DNA of 42,188 nucleotides, taken from positions 1-42,188 of IMG/VR virus record IMGVR_UViG_3300021440_000053. One strand, given 5' to 3'. Below, piece by piece: positions 32,136 through 41,919 of this stretch. Positions within the stretch are counted from its first letter, which is position 1. Each line of letters opens with the position of its first letter. This DNA is from a virus. The notes beneath the pieces were generated by a model that ran no database searches, had not been told where the DNA came from, and saw nothing but the letters and a program-made list of their open reading frames with translations. A program made the position numbers and the translations under genes.

Positions 32136-34646
32136 TTATTGTTGTACTGTAAATTCTACAGGAACTATACCTTGATTATCAGCAGCAGTTAAGAACACCT
32201 TAATACTCAAAACTCCAGGCTGCTGTTGTATCTCAATATTATCTACAGATTCAAACCTGGCATCATCAGCAAAACTATCCTTGATACCGTTGATTAAGGT
32301 ATCTATAGTAAAATCAGCTTCTGAGTCTCCAACATCTTGACCAGCGCCAAAGGTAGGGTGAAGTAATAAAGATCCTGCAACAGTCTTGAGCTTAAGAGTA
32401 GCTGCTTGAATAAGGTTTTGTTTACCATAGGCTAAGTTCTGAAACCCGTCTTGAGTTACAGCTAAATCACCGTTTTGATCAAGTAGTAAATCTATTTTAG
32501 ACATGGCTAACATTTCAGGAGTCTCATCAATGAAAGTAATGGGTTTAGTCTGAACACTATCTAAGTTTGATGGAGCGTCTATTGGTATATAAATAAGTTT
32601 CTGACTATTTACCGTATTCGGTAAGAAAGCTTTCATTTTAGCTTTATCTGCAGATTTATATTCACTTAAGTTATTATCCCCGTCTACTGTTATAATGAAG
32701 TTACTGTCAGTGATCTTTTGTATAGATTTAATGGTTCTTTTCTGGATTGTCTTATTGTTTGACATAATCCATATAGACTGACTGACAAATAAGTTCTTAC
32801 TAGAGTTAATATTAAACTGTCTGTCATTACCGTTTGTAAGAAATTCATAATAAAAACCATCCTCATCAATGTAAGGAGACTGTAAATTATTCACAGCAGC
32901 GATTTCAATCCATCTGGTTGCATCCCCTAAGTATCTTTGAGCTAACCACTCTAAAGTAACTCTAAAAGGAAATGGGATAGAAAACTTAGAGTTTGTTTTT
33001 GTAAAATTTATACCGCCTGAAGCAGCATATCCTTGATAAAAATCTAATAATGGGTTAGCACCGCCTTGTTGTTCGCCAACAGTATGAGTCCCATAAAAAT
33101 TATCAGACAGTAAAGAATATGTATTATCAATGGTATCATAAGTAGCATATAGAATATCCCAAGCAGGAGAATCAACTCCTTGAGATAAAGCCTGTGCTTC
33201 TAAAGCCGCCGACATCTGCTCAAGATCCTCTATAAATGTAACTAAACGACTGTTTGTAGTGGTAAGAAATGCATTTGCAACAGCATCTTCCATTGCAGCT
33301 TGCTGTTCTGGAGTTGTAGGGATTGCATTTACGGGTACGCTGTTAGCTACATTGTACCAAAAAGAACCCCATCCAGAACCACTGAACCATGAATTACCAG
33401 ACTTCGGACCACCCTTTGGTAGATTTGGTTTCTTACCACCTGGAACATCTTTAATTGGATTTACTTCAGGTAAGGCTGCGTCTTGAGCTTCCTTGAACTG
33501 TCTTAATAAGTCAGCACCTATAAAATCAGTGATAGACTTATTGGTAGTGGAAACTATAGTTGTAATAGTAGAAGCATTGATATCGTCAGGAAAATCAGCT
33601 ATATTTTTAGGTATGTCTAACGCTTCTTTTACCGTGAGAATAATATTATTCATTGGACCTATAATATTAGCATCGTAATCAGCTTTAACTCCACGGATAA
33701 CATCATTAAGACTTTGGAATACAGTTCTGGATTTATTTAATCCATTTAATATCTTTTGAATTTGATTAATATTGTTACCAATAATTTGACTACTTGCTTG
33801 CGCTTTACTTCCCGACTGTTCTGGTACAGTTCCCCATGCGGTACAGCCAAATGAATAAGTTATTTCCATTGGATTAGCTGCTGATTTCTTACTAGTAAAA
33901 GCCTGTGGTGTAATTAAATAAATAACCCTATCTTTACCAGTTTCAAATCCTAATCTATACCCTCTACCATTAGCTTGAGACTTAAGATGTGCATACATTT
34001 CAAGAAAAGCACGTACCAAGTGATACTGATAATATCCAGTAAAAACTAAATCATTAGTTGGAGTTAAAGGTAGGGCAGCTTGAGCTTTAGGAAAGATACT
34101 GGCAACTGCACTTCTGACATTATCCACTGCAGCAATTGTTCCAGCAAAGATAGTTTGCATATTAGTTTTAGCTACAGTCTCTTGATTAAAAACTCCTCTA
34201 TTAGTTAGTATTCCAGTAGTAGCATTAAAGTTTATATTTTTAAATACAATACCGTTATTTTCTTCCAGCACTCCACGGCTTGCAGCAGATACTTGAGAAG
34301 CAAATTGTGTAGTGATTTGAAGATCTTGAGGTGTTATAGGTAAAGTTACTGAAGTTACTTCCTTATAATTAGTAGTGCCGCCATCACCAGAAACTGTGTA
34401 TAATATGAATCTATAAGGATATATAGCAGTCCAGTTTGAAGCTTGGATCTTATCTAGATCAAGACCCCGCAAAAGAATGGAATTTTTCCCATTGTTTTTA
34501 TTAAACAATTCCACGATAGCTTTAGCTGAACTGTCAATACTGCCATTACTGGGTTTAGTAGAAGTTTGATTGGGGATTTTTTCACTTAATTTCTTAAGTT
34601 TTTCTGCCCCAGCGCCTTCGATTTTATTCATAAAATTATTAGCCAT
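32136..34646 (-). CDS. Baseplate protein with LysM-like and gp25-like domains (836 aa)
   Basis: Residues ~70-270 have the baseplate pattern YPYRFILYTV, ITPQDLQITT, RGVLEENNGIVF and GYYQYHLVRAFLEMYA. A Gly/Pro-rich linker lies near 400-425. Residues ~563-595 (TLEWLAQRYLGDATRWIEIAAVNNL) are a LysM-like segment as in T4 gp53. The C-terminal ~120 residues (LLLDQNGDLAVTQDG, LLLHPTFGAGQDVG, VFLTAAD) match gp25/gpW-type wedge subunits. Gp53 and gp25 functions are separate proteins in T4 and are fused here. It joins hub and wedge below the J-like ring. An AGGTG site precedes the start. Confidence 0.85.
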   Translation of the reverse strand: MANNFMNKIEGAGAEKLKKLSEKIPNQTSTKPSNGSIDSSAKAIVELFNKNNGKNSILLRGLDLDKIQASNWTAIYPYRFILYTVSGDGGTTNYKEVTSVTLPITPQDLQITTQFASQVSAASRGVLEENNGIVFKNINFNATTGILTNRGVFNQETVAKTNMQTIFAGTIAAVDNVRSAVASIFPKAQAALPLTPTNDLVFTGYYQYHLVRAFLEMYAHLKSQANGRGYRLGFETGKDRVIYLITPQAFTSKKSAANPMEITYSFGCTAWGTVPEQSGSKAQASSQIIGNNINQIQKILNGLNKSRTVFQSLNDVIRGVKADYDANIIGPMNNIILTVKEALDIPKNIADFPDDINASTITTIVSTTNKSITDFIGADLLRQFKEAQDAALPEVNPIKDVPGGKKPNLPKGGPKSGNSWFSGSGWGSFWYNVANSVPVNAIPTTPEQQAAMEDAVANAFLTTTNSRLVTFIEDLEQMSAALEAQALSQGVDSPAWDILYATYDTIDNTYSLLSDNFYGTHTVGEQQGGANPLLDFYQGYAASGGINFTKTNSKFSIPFPFRVTLEWLAQRYLGDATRWIEIAAVNNLQSPYIDEDGFYYEFLTNGNDRQFNINSSKNLFVSQSIWIMSNNKTIQKRTIKSIQKITDSNFIITVDGDNNLSEYKSADKAKMKAFLPNTVNSQKLIYIPIDAPSNLDSVQTKPITFIDETPEMLAMSKIDLLLDQNGDLAVTQDGFQNLAYGKQNLIQAATLKLKTVAGSLLLHPTFGAGQDVGDSEADFTIDTLINGIKDSFADDARFESVDNIEIQQQPGVLSIKVFLTAADNQGIVPVEFTVQQ

Positions 34647-34653
34647 TTTTCAC

Positions 34654-36183
34654 CTATAAAGTTTTAAAGACTCTTGCTATATCTGCAATAGTGTAAGTTT
34701 CAGGAACTGGAGCGTTAAGTTTAACTTGAGTTGTACCCATTAATTGGGAAATAGTTCTGGTAATTTCTGGTTGAGTTTCAGAAACTACAGTAACCGTATT
34801 CCCATTAGACAAACCTGTTGTATCTTTTACATGGATAATATCTGAGCCATCGTTGAATATAACTGCTTTAGTATTAAAGTAAGCTGCATATTCAGCTTTG
34901 ATAGCTAAATTGTCATTTTTCATTTGGTCAACAGCACCCTTAGCATCGTTACTAGAATAATACCTTCTTAATGAACCAGTCATTCTATTTATACGAATAT
35001 TTAACCATTTGTATCTATTGTAATATGGATTACCAGCAGAAGAAGTTGAATATGTATTGCCAGATTGAGATAGCGCATTAGAAGAAGTTCCACCTAAAGC
35101 TGTTGTTATCTGCGATAGTCTAGTAGTTATAAAAGACTGTCTTGCTGTGATTTCAGCCGATATCGGATTAATCCCAGTGTTTACATATTTACCACTAGCA
35201 CCTGTATTAGATAGAGCCTGCCATGTATCTATAATTGATTTTGTATTATTTACATCAGCTAAAGCTGTAGCTAGTTGACTAACTTGAGTAGCTCTATCTT
35301 CATTATTAGTAGGAATAATAGTAATCTGAGAATCTATTTTACTTTCCCATTCAAGAACTAATGCAGGAATAATGGTAGTTAAGCTAGTTAAAATTTCTTG
35401 GTATGAGCCTGAAGTTAAAGTATTTCTTTCTGTATTGGTAAACCCAGCAACAGTATTGCTGATGCTTGATCCTGGTCCAGTGAAGCCAATTGCTGATGGA
35501 AGTATACTGCTAACATTAATATGTGCTCCATCTGGAATACTTGCTACTTTATAAATGCCACTAGCTGAACCTTGTCTTATGTAAATAGTTTGACCCGCTA
35601 CAAAATTTGCAGAACTAACAACATCAAGATTCACATTTGTTACAGTACCAGCAGCAATAGTGTTATTAGGGTTTTGAGTTGTTGTACTCGCAGAAGGACT
35701 TGCCGTTATACCATTTAAAAGCCAATTAATAACTTGAGTTAGTCCTTGGGTCGGGCTGGCCACATTTGTTAATATGTTTTGTTCATACCTAGAGTCAGCT
35801 CCAGTTGTATGGAAATAACCTTTTACTTTATTATTAGTAAAAGCTGCATCTGCAATTAAAGGAATGTTTCTTATGTAAGCTGGATCTGGATTAATTGGAT
35901 AAAAAGGTTCTTGAGCTGGATTTTGACCAGCTGCAGTGACATCCCCTGCAGAGTAAGTGTCTGGGATTCCGCCATTCATCTGCCTAGCTTCATTTTCATA
36001 ACCTTGGCAGATAGTATTGTAGTAGTCATAAAATTTACTATTACTAACATCAACTTGCAATAAGGCAGCCTGTTGAGTATTAAAAGAATCGGAAGATTTT
36101 TGGAAACCTTCGTTCTCCAAGTCAATTCTTAATTGACGACGAGTAATTGCGAGTCTTTCTGCTGCTGTAAATGTTATTGCCAT
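34654..36183 (-). CDS. Virion structural protein with helical segments (509 aa)
   Basis: A helical start (TAAERLAITRRQLRIDLENEGF) is followed by a beta insert near residues 190-235 (NFVAGQTIYIRQGSASGIYKV). Long helices come next (ITIIPTNNEDRATQVSQLATALADVNNTK, shown in part), then a C-terminal beta domain (IIHVKDTTGLSNGNTVTVV). The position between spike and LysM/gp25-type genes suggests a baseplate or tail-fibre-network component. No family name can be given. Confidence 0.75.
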   Translation of the reverse strand: MAITFTAAERLAITRRQLRIDLENEGFQKSSDSFNTQQAALLQVDVSNSKFYDYYNTICQGYENEARQMNGGIPDTYSAGDVTAAGQNPAQEPFYPINPDPAYIRNIPLIADAAFTNNKVKGYFHTTGADSRYEQNILTNVASPTQGLTQVINWLLNGITASPSASTTTQNPNNTIAAGTVTNVNLDVVSSANFVAGQTIYIRQGSASGIYKVASIPDGAHINVSSILPSAIGFTGPGSSISNTVAGFTNTERNTLTSGSYQEILTSLTTIIPALVLEWESKIDSQITIIPTNNEDRATQVSQLATALADVNNTKSIIDTWQALSNTGASGKYVNTGINPISAEITARQSFITTRLSQITTALGGTSSNALSQSGNTYSTSSAGNPYYNRYKWLNIRINRMTGSLRRYYSSNDAKGAVDQMKNDNLAIKAEYAAYFNTKAVIFNDGSDIIHVKDTTGLSNGNTVTVVSETQPEITRTISQLMGTTQVKLNAPVPETYTIADIARVFKTL

Positions 36184-36186
36184 ATA

Positions 36187-37281
36187 TTAACTTCCAATTA
36201 AAACTGTTGCGCTTCCGCTGATAATTTGTGATATAACTGGGAATCCTTTGTTGCCTGTGCCTATACATTGACTAATACCAACACCTGCCGCAGGAACAGA
36301 ACCATCGCCAATTAGATTTAAAGTACCCTTTAATTGAGCAGTTCCTCCGCCAGTCATAGTCAGATTGCCACCAGCTTTTATTGTGGCATTGCCTCCAGCA
36401 TTAATAGTCCAATTAGCACCAGCTTTATTAACTATATTTGCCTTAGCATCTTCATTAATATCCTTGCCAGCTTTTTCATTGATACTGCCAGACTTAGTTG
36501 ATATCGAGTGATCTTTTTCTTTAATATTAATATCTTTAGACTTAGCTATAGTTTCTGAAGTTGTACCAGTAGAAGTTAGGTCTATCTTTTTATTCTTCTT
36601 ATCAATAACTATAGAATCGGCACCATTACCCCATGTAGACTTTTGGTTAACCCTGTCTATTTCCCATGATTGCTTTTCATTATCTGAGATTTTAAGCTTA
36701 CCGTCTTTGAATATCTGGAATATAGTACCAGCTGCTTTAGAGTCTTTCTTTTTACCGTCAACATCAATAGGACTATTAAAAGTCATAGTGTATTGACCGT
36801 CTTTATCTACTTTTACATTCATTCCATTGAATTGCCATTCATAGAATTGACCGTCATCTTTAGTTGATTTCTTAGCATAAGGATATGATAAGCCACCAAC
36901 AATAATACCTCTACCGCCTGAAGCATTACCGTTTATGGCCAATAAAAGAACTTGAGCGCCTTTAGTGTAGTTAGCGCCATCTTTTTTAGTGTTAGGCTGT
37001 AGTGTATAATGTTCAAAGTTATTTACAGTGCCGAATCTATCCATAGTTTGACATCTAGAGTAGGTAACTGTAGAATTGCCACCATCGGCTCTTTCTTCAA
37101 TAGTTACAACATCATACTCAATAAACTGTTTAGTTTTATTATTTGGATCTTCTGTGTAGTATATCTGAGTAACAACGCCTTTTTTTAAAGCAAAGTCCAT
37201 CCTGTACACTTGACTAGCTGGAGTGCTGCCTTGTGAACTAAGTGTTGATTGTATTACCGATCCGTCTTTTTGTATTTTCAC
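36187..37281 (-). CDS. Baseplate central spike, gpV-like (364 aa)
   Basis: Residues ~30-135 form an OB-like domain containing GAQVLLLAINGNASGGRGIIVGGL, the pattern of gpV/gp5 OB folds. The C-terminal half has short repeats (SKDINIKEKDHSIS, GKDINEDAKANIVNKAG, NATIKAGGNLTMTGGG), typical of a triple-stranded beta-helix spike. It ends in a PVISQIISGSATVLIGS-type tip without an obvious PAAR domain. It would be the membrane-piercing needle under the hub. The GTG start at 37281 overlaps the upstream stop by four bases and has a TAGGTGAA ribosome site. Confidence 0.85.
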   Translation of the reverse strand: MKIQKDGSVIQSTLSSQGSTPASQVYRMDFALKKGVVTQIYYTEDPNNKTKQFIEYDVVTIEERADGGNSTVTYSRCQTMDRFGTVNNFEHYTLQPNTKKDGANYTKGAQVLLLAINGNASGGRGIIVGGLSYPYAKKSTKDDGQFYEWQFNGMNVKVDKDGQYTMTFNSPIDVDGKKKDSKAAGTIFQIFKDGKLKISDNEKQSWEIDRVNQKSTWGNGADSIVIDKKNKKIDLTSTGTTSETIAKSKDINIKEKDHSISTKSGSINEKAGKDINEDAKANIVNKAGANWTINAGGNATIKAGGNLTMTGGGTAQLKGTLNLIGDGSVPAAGVGISQCIGTGNKGFPVISQIISGSATVLIGS

Positions 37282-39203
37282 GATTCACCTATTGAATTAA
37301 TAGCTTTTTGAGCTTTAGCTTTAAGTAAAGCTTTCTTTTCGTCTATTACTTTTTTAACTTTTTCATTAATAGCCGTTGCATCTGGGAACATTTGATTTTC
37401 TAATTGATCAGAATTAACTTGAGATTCGATAAAAGCATCATTTACATATAGTTCACTGTCTGAATACCCAGGTAATAGTTTATCTGGCTGATATTCCCTA
37501 ACAGTTGATTGAGAAGACATATAGTCAAGTTTATTTCCATTTACATAGTATCCATGACTTAAGGCTAGTGTTGTAGTAAAGTTCTTTTTACCACTACCAG
37601 CAGCTACTTCAAAATTATGAACAATACCTTCAATATGAAACACTTTATTATCAAATTGTAAATTATCACCTATACATATAGGTTGCTGTATTCCTGCTAC
37701 TGTCATAGTTCCATTCATTTTTAAATGTCCATTGATAAACCAATCGGTTATTAGCTTAGCCCAAAGATTAGTTCCTGAAGCGTCCCATCCTTTTTCACCA
37801 AGCTTAGCATCTACATCGCTTGTAGAGCTGTGGATTCTTGGACCTGATCTTAGTATATCAGCATCATCTAACCCTATATTACCTAGTACTACTTGCACCT
37901 GTTGATCTTTTTGAACATCCCCTGTGCTGATAGAATTACTATATATCTGCATAAAATTAAATCTTTCTGCATCTGAAGTTCCGATATTGTAATTCATTAT
38001 TGGATATTTGTCATCTATTTTCCATCTTGGAAGAGAGCTATATTTAGTAGCTGTATTGTCTTTTAAGTCTATTTTATCAGAAGTAAATGGCATCTCTCTA
38101 AGAGTTATTGTTGGGTATATGCCGTTTTTTGATGGAATATACTTTAAAGTTGTATAAATTTCATTTAACGAAGGATTGCTATGATTAGTTAAGAGAGACC
38201 ATAGTGTTATATTATTAAAATTACCTGGAGTTGTTAATGCTCCACCTTTTAACTCATCAAGATTAAATTCATTAGCTGTCCCTGTTTTTTTAATATTACT
38301 AGGAAACATCTCTTGCGGATTGTATTTCTGAATTCCCATTATTCTATGTAAAACGTCTGCATACTTAATACCAACAGACTTATCTTCTTTTTTAGTTATA
38401 TTTAGATATTTTGCAAGTTGCGTAGGAATTAAAAAAGAGGCATTTGGTGTTTGAGTTAGACTAGCATCTACTTGTTTTGCCCTATCTTTAGGGCCATCTC
38501 CCATAAATACATTTAAGTAGAATCTAATGACTGATTCAGTAGTCATTCTACCGTTATTTTTTAAATCCTTAAATAAGGCTTTATATTGCTCACTTACTTG
38601 AACGAACCAACTTAAAGCACTACCTGAAGTATCAGACTGAGGGCTTAGAAGTTCATTAAAGTATATCTGAGTTTGTAATTCAGTAAATCCACCTAAAGTA
38701 ACTAAATGTCTATAGGTTTGAGTTCCAGTAGAAGGATCTGTGCTTAGCATTTGTCTTACAGAAACAACTCGACCTATAAATTTTAATCCACTGTCTAAAG
38801 TATTAACACCATTTGCTTTACCTAAAACTTTATTAGAAACAGTATCGAAGGTTGTTTTGTCATTCATCAACCAGATCATTGCATGATCGCCTGGAGCTAA
38901 AGAGCTGGAGTAATTTTGATCACCAGACATAAGTACGACTTCAGCTGAATCTGTTGGACTTCCTTTATTGTTAGATATTGTAATTCTTGCAGCGTCATTA
39001 ACAACAATTATTGGCTCTTTAATTGCAAGAGCCGTTCCAGCTTTATCCTTGTACTTGTCTTTAGTATAGAATAGGTCTCTATTCTTAAAAGGCATGAAAC
39101 AGATGACGTAATTAGCTGTAGACTGATGGCTATCAGGAGAATTCATTGAAATATTTAATGAATTCTCTGGCTTTGCTTCAGTTTTTTGAGTAGGCTTAAC
39201 CAT
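37278..39203 (-). CDS. Baseplate hub protein, gp27/gpD-like (641 aa)
   Basis: The N-terminal part has two beta-barrel-like repeats, with ARITISNNKGSPTDSAEVVLMSGD and LAPGDHAMIWL, then GLKFIGRVVSVRQMLSTD and HLVTLGGFTELQTQIYFNE. This is the pattern of hub proteins (T4 gp27, P2 gpD, Mu gp44). Position directly before the spike gene and after the tape measure supports this. The C-terminal ~150 residues contain GTMTVAGIQQPICIGDNLQFDNKVFHIEGIVHNFEV (shown in part), another hub-like beta domain, and end in a charged helix. Stops and starts with both neighbours overlap. Confidence 0.82.
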   Translation of the reverse strand: MVKPTQKTEAKPENSLNISMNSPDSHQSTANYVICFMPFKNRDLFYTKDKYKDKAGTALAIKEPIIVVNDAARITISNNKGSPTDSAEVVLMSGDQNYSSSLAPGDHAMIWLMNDKTTFDTVSNKVLGKANGVNTLDSGLKFIGRVVSVRQMLSTDPSTGTQTYRHLVTLGGFTELQTQIYFNELLSPQSDTSGSALSWFVQVSEQYKALFKDLKNNGRMTTESVIRFYLNVFMGDGPKDRAKQVDASLTQTPNASFLIPTQLAKYLNITKKEDKSVGIKYADVLHRIMGIQKYNPQEMFPSNIKKTGTANEFNLDELKGGALTTPGNFNNITLWSLLTNHSNPSLNEIYTTLKYIPSKNGIYPTITLREMPFTSDKIDLKDNTATKYSSLPRWKIDDKYPIMNYNIGTSDAERFNFMQIYSNSISTGDVQKDQQVQVVLGNIGLDDADILRSGPRIHSSTSDVDAKLGEKGWDASGTNLWAKLITDWFINGHLKMNGTMTVAGIQQPICIGDNLQFDNKVFHIEGIVHNFEVAAGSGKKNFTTTLALSHGYYVNGNKLDYMSSQSTVREYQPDKLLPGYSDSELYVNDAFIESQVNSDQLENQMFPDATAINEKVKKVIDEKKALLKAKAQKAINSIGES

Positions 39204-41419
39204 TACTGACCACCTTTATTAGATGAAGACTGAGGAACATTTGAATCAAATTTATCACCACTTATAGTTCCAGCTGCTTTTAGCATGGCATCTCTGATTT
39301 TATCAGCAGCATCAGCAATCCCACTGATAGATTTACTGATTTCACCAGAATCAACGCTTTTCATAACCTGCTCACTTTGAGCCTGAAACACAGTTAAGAT
39401 AGCTTCCATATTTTTTTCAAGATACTCTTGAGCTTTAGTGTCTTGAATATTTCCCCCAGATGCTGCCTTGCCAACCATCTGACCAGCGTCAATCCCAGTT
39501 GTATTAGCATTAATTCCACCTAAAACTTTTCCTAAGTTACCAGGTTTATTTGTTCCACCTAAAGAAATGCCAGTTATGCCAGCACTTGTTAATAATTCTT
39601 GAATTCTTGCCGCCTTATCAGCCTCACTCATATTAGCTGCATTTTCACCTGATCCTGTGAGAAACTTATCTCTATCCCCGGCAGTCATTATACCGTTCTT
39701 TTTTGACCTGTCTATTATTTCCTGCACTGAACCTGGAGCTGAAAAGGAGTTCCATGTTCCTTCTGCTTGACTTTTTTTAAGATCTTTATATAAATGAAGA
39801 TCTTTTTCTTTCACTCCATATGATAGAAGCTGTTCCTTTGACAGATTATTAAGCTGAGAAGGAGATAGGTTATTTAAAGTTTGAAAAGTTAAATAGTCAT
39901 TACCTGCAAGCTCTAAAAGTCCTGCTGTTTTTTTAGCTTGCATTAAAGGTGAGACACCAGAAAGAGTCCTTCCAGATGTAGCCATTGAAGTCCTAGCAGC
40001 ATCAATAGCTCTAGAATCAGTTCCAACTAAATATTTATTAAAAGCTTCAGAAGCTTCTCCTGCGCCCATCTTACCTTTAAATAAATCCATTGTAGCTGCT
40101 GTTTGTTTTTGATATTCTTCTATTAGCGCAGAGTCTTCTATCCCTGATTTAACCGCTTCTTTAAATAAACGACTTAAATCATCTGATGCAGCTTTTGCTC
40201 CACCTTTATTACTTAAAGCTACTTGACTTAACATCGCTGATGTTTGATTAACGTCTTGACCAAATTCTTTAGCCATACTCGCAGCTCGCATACCCATATT
40301 GGATGCATTGTTAGTTCCGAATCCTCTAAAGTTCATAGCAACAGAAGCCATCTGGCCTTCATCTAGAATTCCAGAATCACGCATACTTCTTCTAAAATCT
40401 AAAGCTTGACGATCACCCATTTGTAATTTACGTTGATATTCATATCTTTGAGGAGCTCTTTGGGCAGCGTAATTATAATATTCAGTGTCTAAAGTAGAAG
40501 CCTTGGCTTCAGTTTCTGCAGCTGTAGTATTTTGAACTTGCTGGGCTTCTCTACCTCCACCCCTAAAATACTCAATGCCTTTGTATAAACCGTAACCACC
40601 TGCAAGTGCTGCAGTCAATGGAGCCATAGCTAAACCACCAGCTGCCATAGCTAAACCACCAGCTGCTAATCCAATACCGCCACCAATACCAGCTGCTCCC
40701 ATTCCTATATCGGACCATTTATTTAAACTTGCCGATCTTTCTTGAATTTTAGCTGCTCTTTTAGGATCTGAATATAAAGTGGCTCTTTCTAGATTGCCGT
40801 TAAATACATCAAAAGCTTGCTGCTTAAATCTATCAGCTACGGTAACTCTATTTTGTATTTCTTGCATTTGATATTGTTTATACATGCCAGCAGCAGTACT
40901 TATTCCACCTAAAACTGATCCTGCTATATTTAAAGCACCAACACCAGCGGCAAATCTACCACCTAACCCGCCTGAAGCAGAGGTTAATGCATTTCTAATT
41001 CCACTGACTGGTGGAGCTGGAGTGTTACTTGCTAAAGATTCAAAAGCACTTGCTGATCTATTTAAAGTCGCCTGCCTTTGATTAATCATTTCAGCTGAAG
41101 CACCTTCACGTTTAAGTTTATCAAGGTTTTCAATCTGTCTATTAATTAAACGACCTAATCTGTCTAAATTCTTTTCAGCTTTACCAAATTGTTGATTATT
41201 AAGTTCTTTAAAATAATCAGTAACTTTTTTCATTTCGGTAGACATGCCAACGCCAGCTTTACCAAATTTTTGATTTAAAGACTCCATAGACTTAACAAAT
41301 CTATCGACTTCTTTTGAATTGAAAGATTTACTCATAGATTCGGCAGCTTTTTTAACTTGATCGCTACCTTCACTCTTGAATTTTAATATGATTTGCTTGA
41401 CTAGATCACTACTGCTCAT
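39203..41419 (-). CDS. Tape-measure-like protein (738 aa)
   Basis: The N-terminal ~130 residues are a charged coiled coil. Two Gly/Ala-rich hydrophobic stretches follow at residues ~148-180 and ~236-282 (GAAGIGGGIGLAAGGLAMAA within the second). Then comes a long helical, Gln/Ala/Ser-rich part ending in low-complexity serine and asparagine. This matches phage tape-measure proteins, which set tail length and enter the host membrane. At roughly 1.5 angstrom per residue, 738 residues would suit a tail of about 110 nm. Neighbours (acidic small gene before, hub after) fit. The ATG overlaps the upstream stop as TAATG. Confidence 0.82.
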   Translation of the reverse strand: MSSSDLVKQIILKFKSEGSDQVKKAAESMSKSFNSKEVDRFVKSMESLNQKFGKAGVGMSTEMKKVTDYFKELNNQQFGKAEKNLDRLGRLINRQIENLDKLKREGASAEMINQRQATLNRSASAFESLASNTPAPPVSGIRNALTSASGGLGGRFAAGVGALNIAGSVLGGISTAAGMYKQYQMQEIQNRVTVADRFKQQAFDVFNGNLERATLYSDPKRAAKIQERSASLNKWSDIGMGAAGIGGGIGLAAGGLAMAAGGLAMAPLTAALAGGYGLYKGIEYFRGGGREAQQVQNTTAAETEAKASTLDTEYYNYAAQRAPQRYEYQRKLQMGDRQALDFRRSMRDSGILDEGQMASVAMNFRGFGTNNASNMGMRAASMAKEFGQDVNQTSAMLSQVALSNKGGAKAASDDLSRLFKEAVKSGIEDSALIEEYQKQTAATMDLFKGKMGAGEASEAFNKYLVGTDSRAIDAARTSMATSGRTLSGVSPLMQAKKTAGLLELAGNDYLTFQTLNNLSPSQLNNLSKEQLLSYGVKEKDLHLYKDLKKSQAEGTWNSFSAPGSVQEIIDRSKKNGIMTAGDRDKFLTGSGENAANMSEADKAARIQELLTSAGITGISLGGTNKPGNLGKVLGGINANTTGIDAGQMVGKAASGGNIQDTKAQEYLEKNMEAILTVFQAQSEQVMKSVDSGEISKSISGIADAADKIRDAMLKAAGTISGDKFDSNVPQSSSNKGGQ

Positions 41420-41919
41420 TATTCATCTTCTTTATTAAATTTAATGTCACTATCGACATCTTCAGGAATATCTTTATTCAATTGTTTATATAAGTTTTGC
41501 ATAGCTGACATAGCTTGTGCAGCTGCATCTTCCATACTCGGACCTTTAAGTTCTTCTTTAGGCTTTTCTTCTTGTTTTTGTGCTAATAACATCTGCTGAG
41601 CAATCCATTCATCATCAGACATAAGCTCTTGCTCTTCTTCGGCATAAGCTTCAGGGTCAAGCATAGGCTGATACTTAACTTCTAGTTTTTCTTTCATAGC
41701 TATAACGTCTTCAGGAGGCATATCAGTTAATTCGTCTTCCATAAAAACCTGAACTACATCTACTGGGTTTAAACCTCTAACTATATGTAAAGGAGTATGA
41801 TATGTCTTAGAATAATACCTGCAAGCTTGTTCAACAAACCATTCAATAGTATTACAACTATAGTTATCTATAGCTATAAGCTTAATACTTTTAAGAATGT
41901 CATTATTGATTATTGCCAT
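41419..41919 (-). CDS. Small acidic protein before the tape measure, possible chaperone (166 aa)
   Basis: The start is uncertain: the ATG at 41919 or the GTG at 41925 two codons earlier, both inside the end of the upstream gene. Residues ~5-60 form a helical domain (WFVEQACRYYSKTYHTPLHIV, shown in part). The C-terminal ~90 residues are strongly acidic with Gln/Glu-rich helices. Position directly upstream of the tape measure is where tail-assembly chaperones lie in many phages, so that is the favoured role. No conventional -1 slippery site links it to the upstream frame. Confidence 0.7.
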   Translation of the reverse strand: MAIINNDILKSIKLIAIDNYSCNTIEWFVEQACRYYSKTYHTPLHIVRGLNPVDVVQVFMEDELTDMPPEDVIAMKEKLEVKYQPMLDPEAYAEEEQELMSDDEWIAQQMLLAQKQEEKPKEELKGPSMEDAAAQAMSAMQNLYKQLNKDIPEDVDSDIKFNKEDE

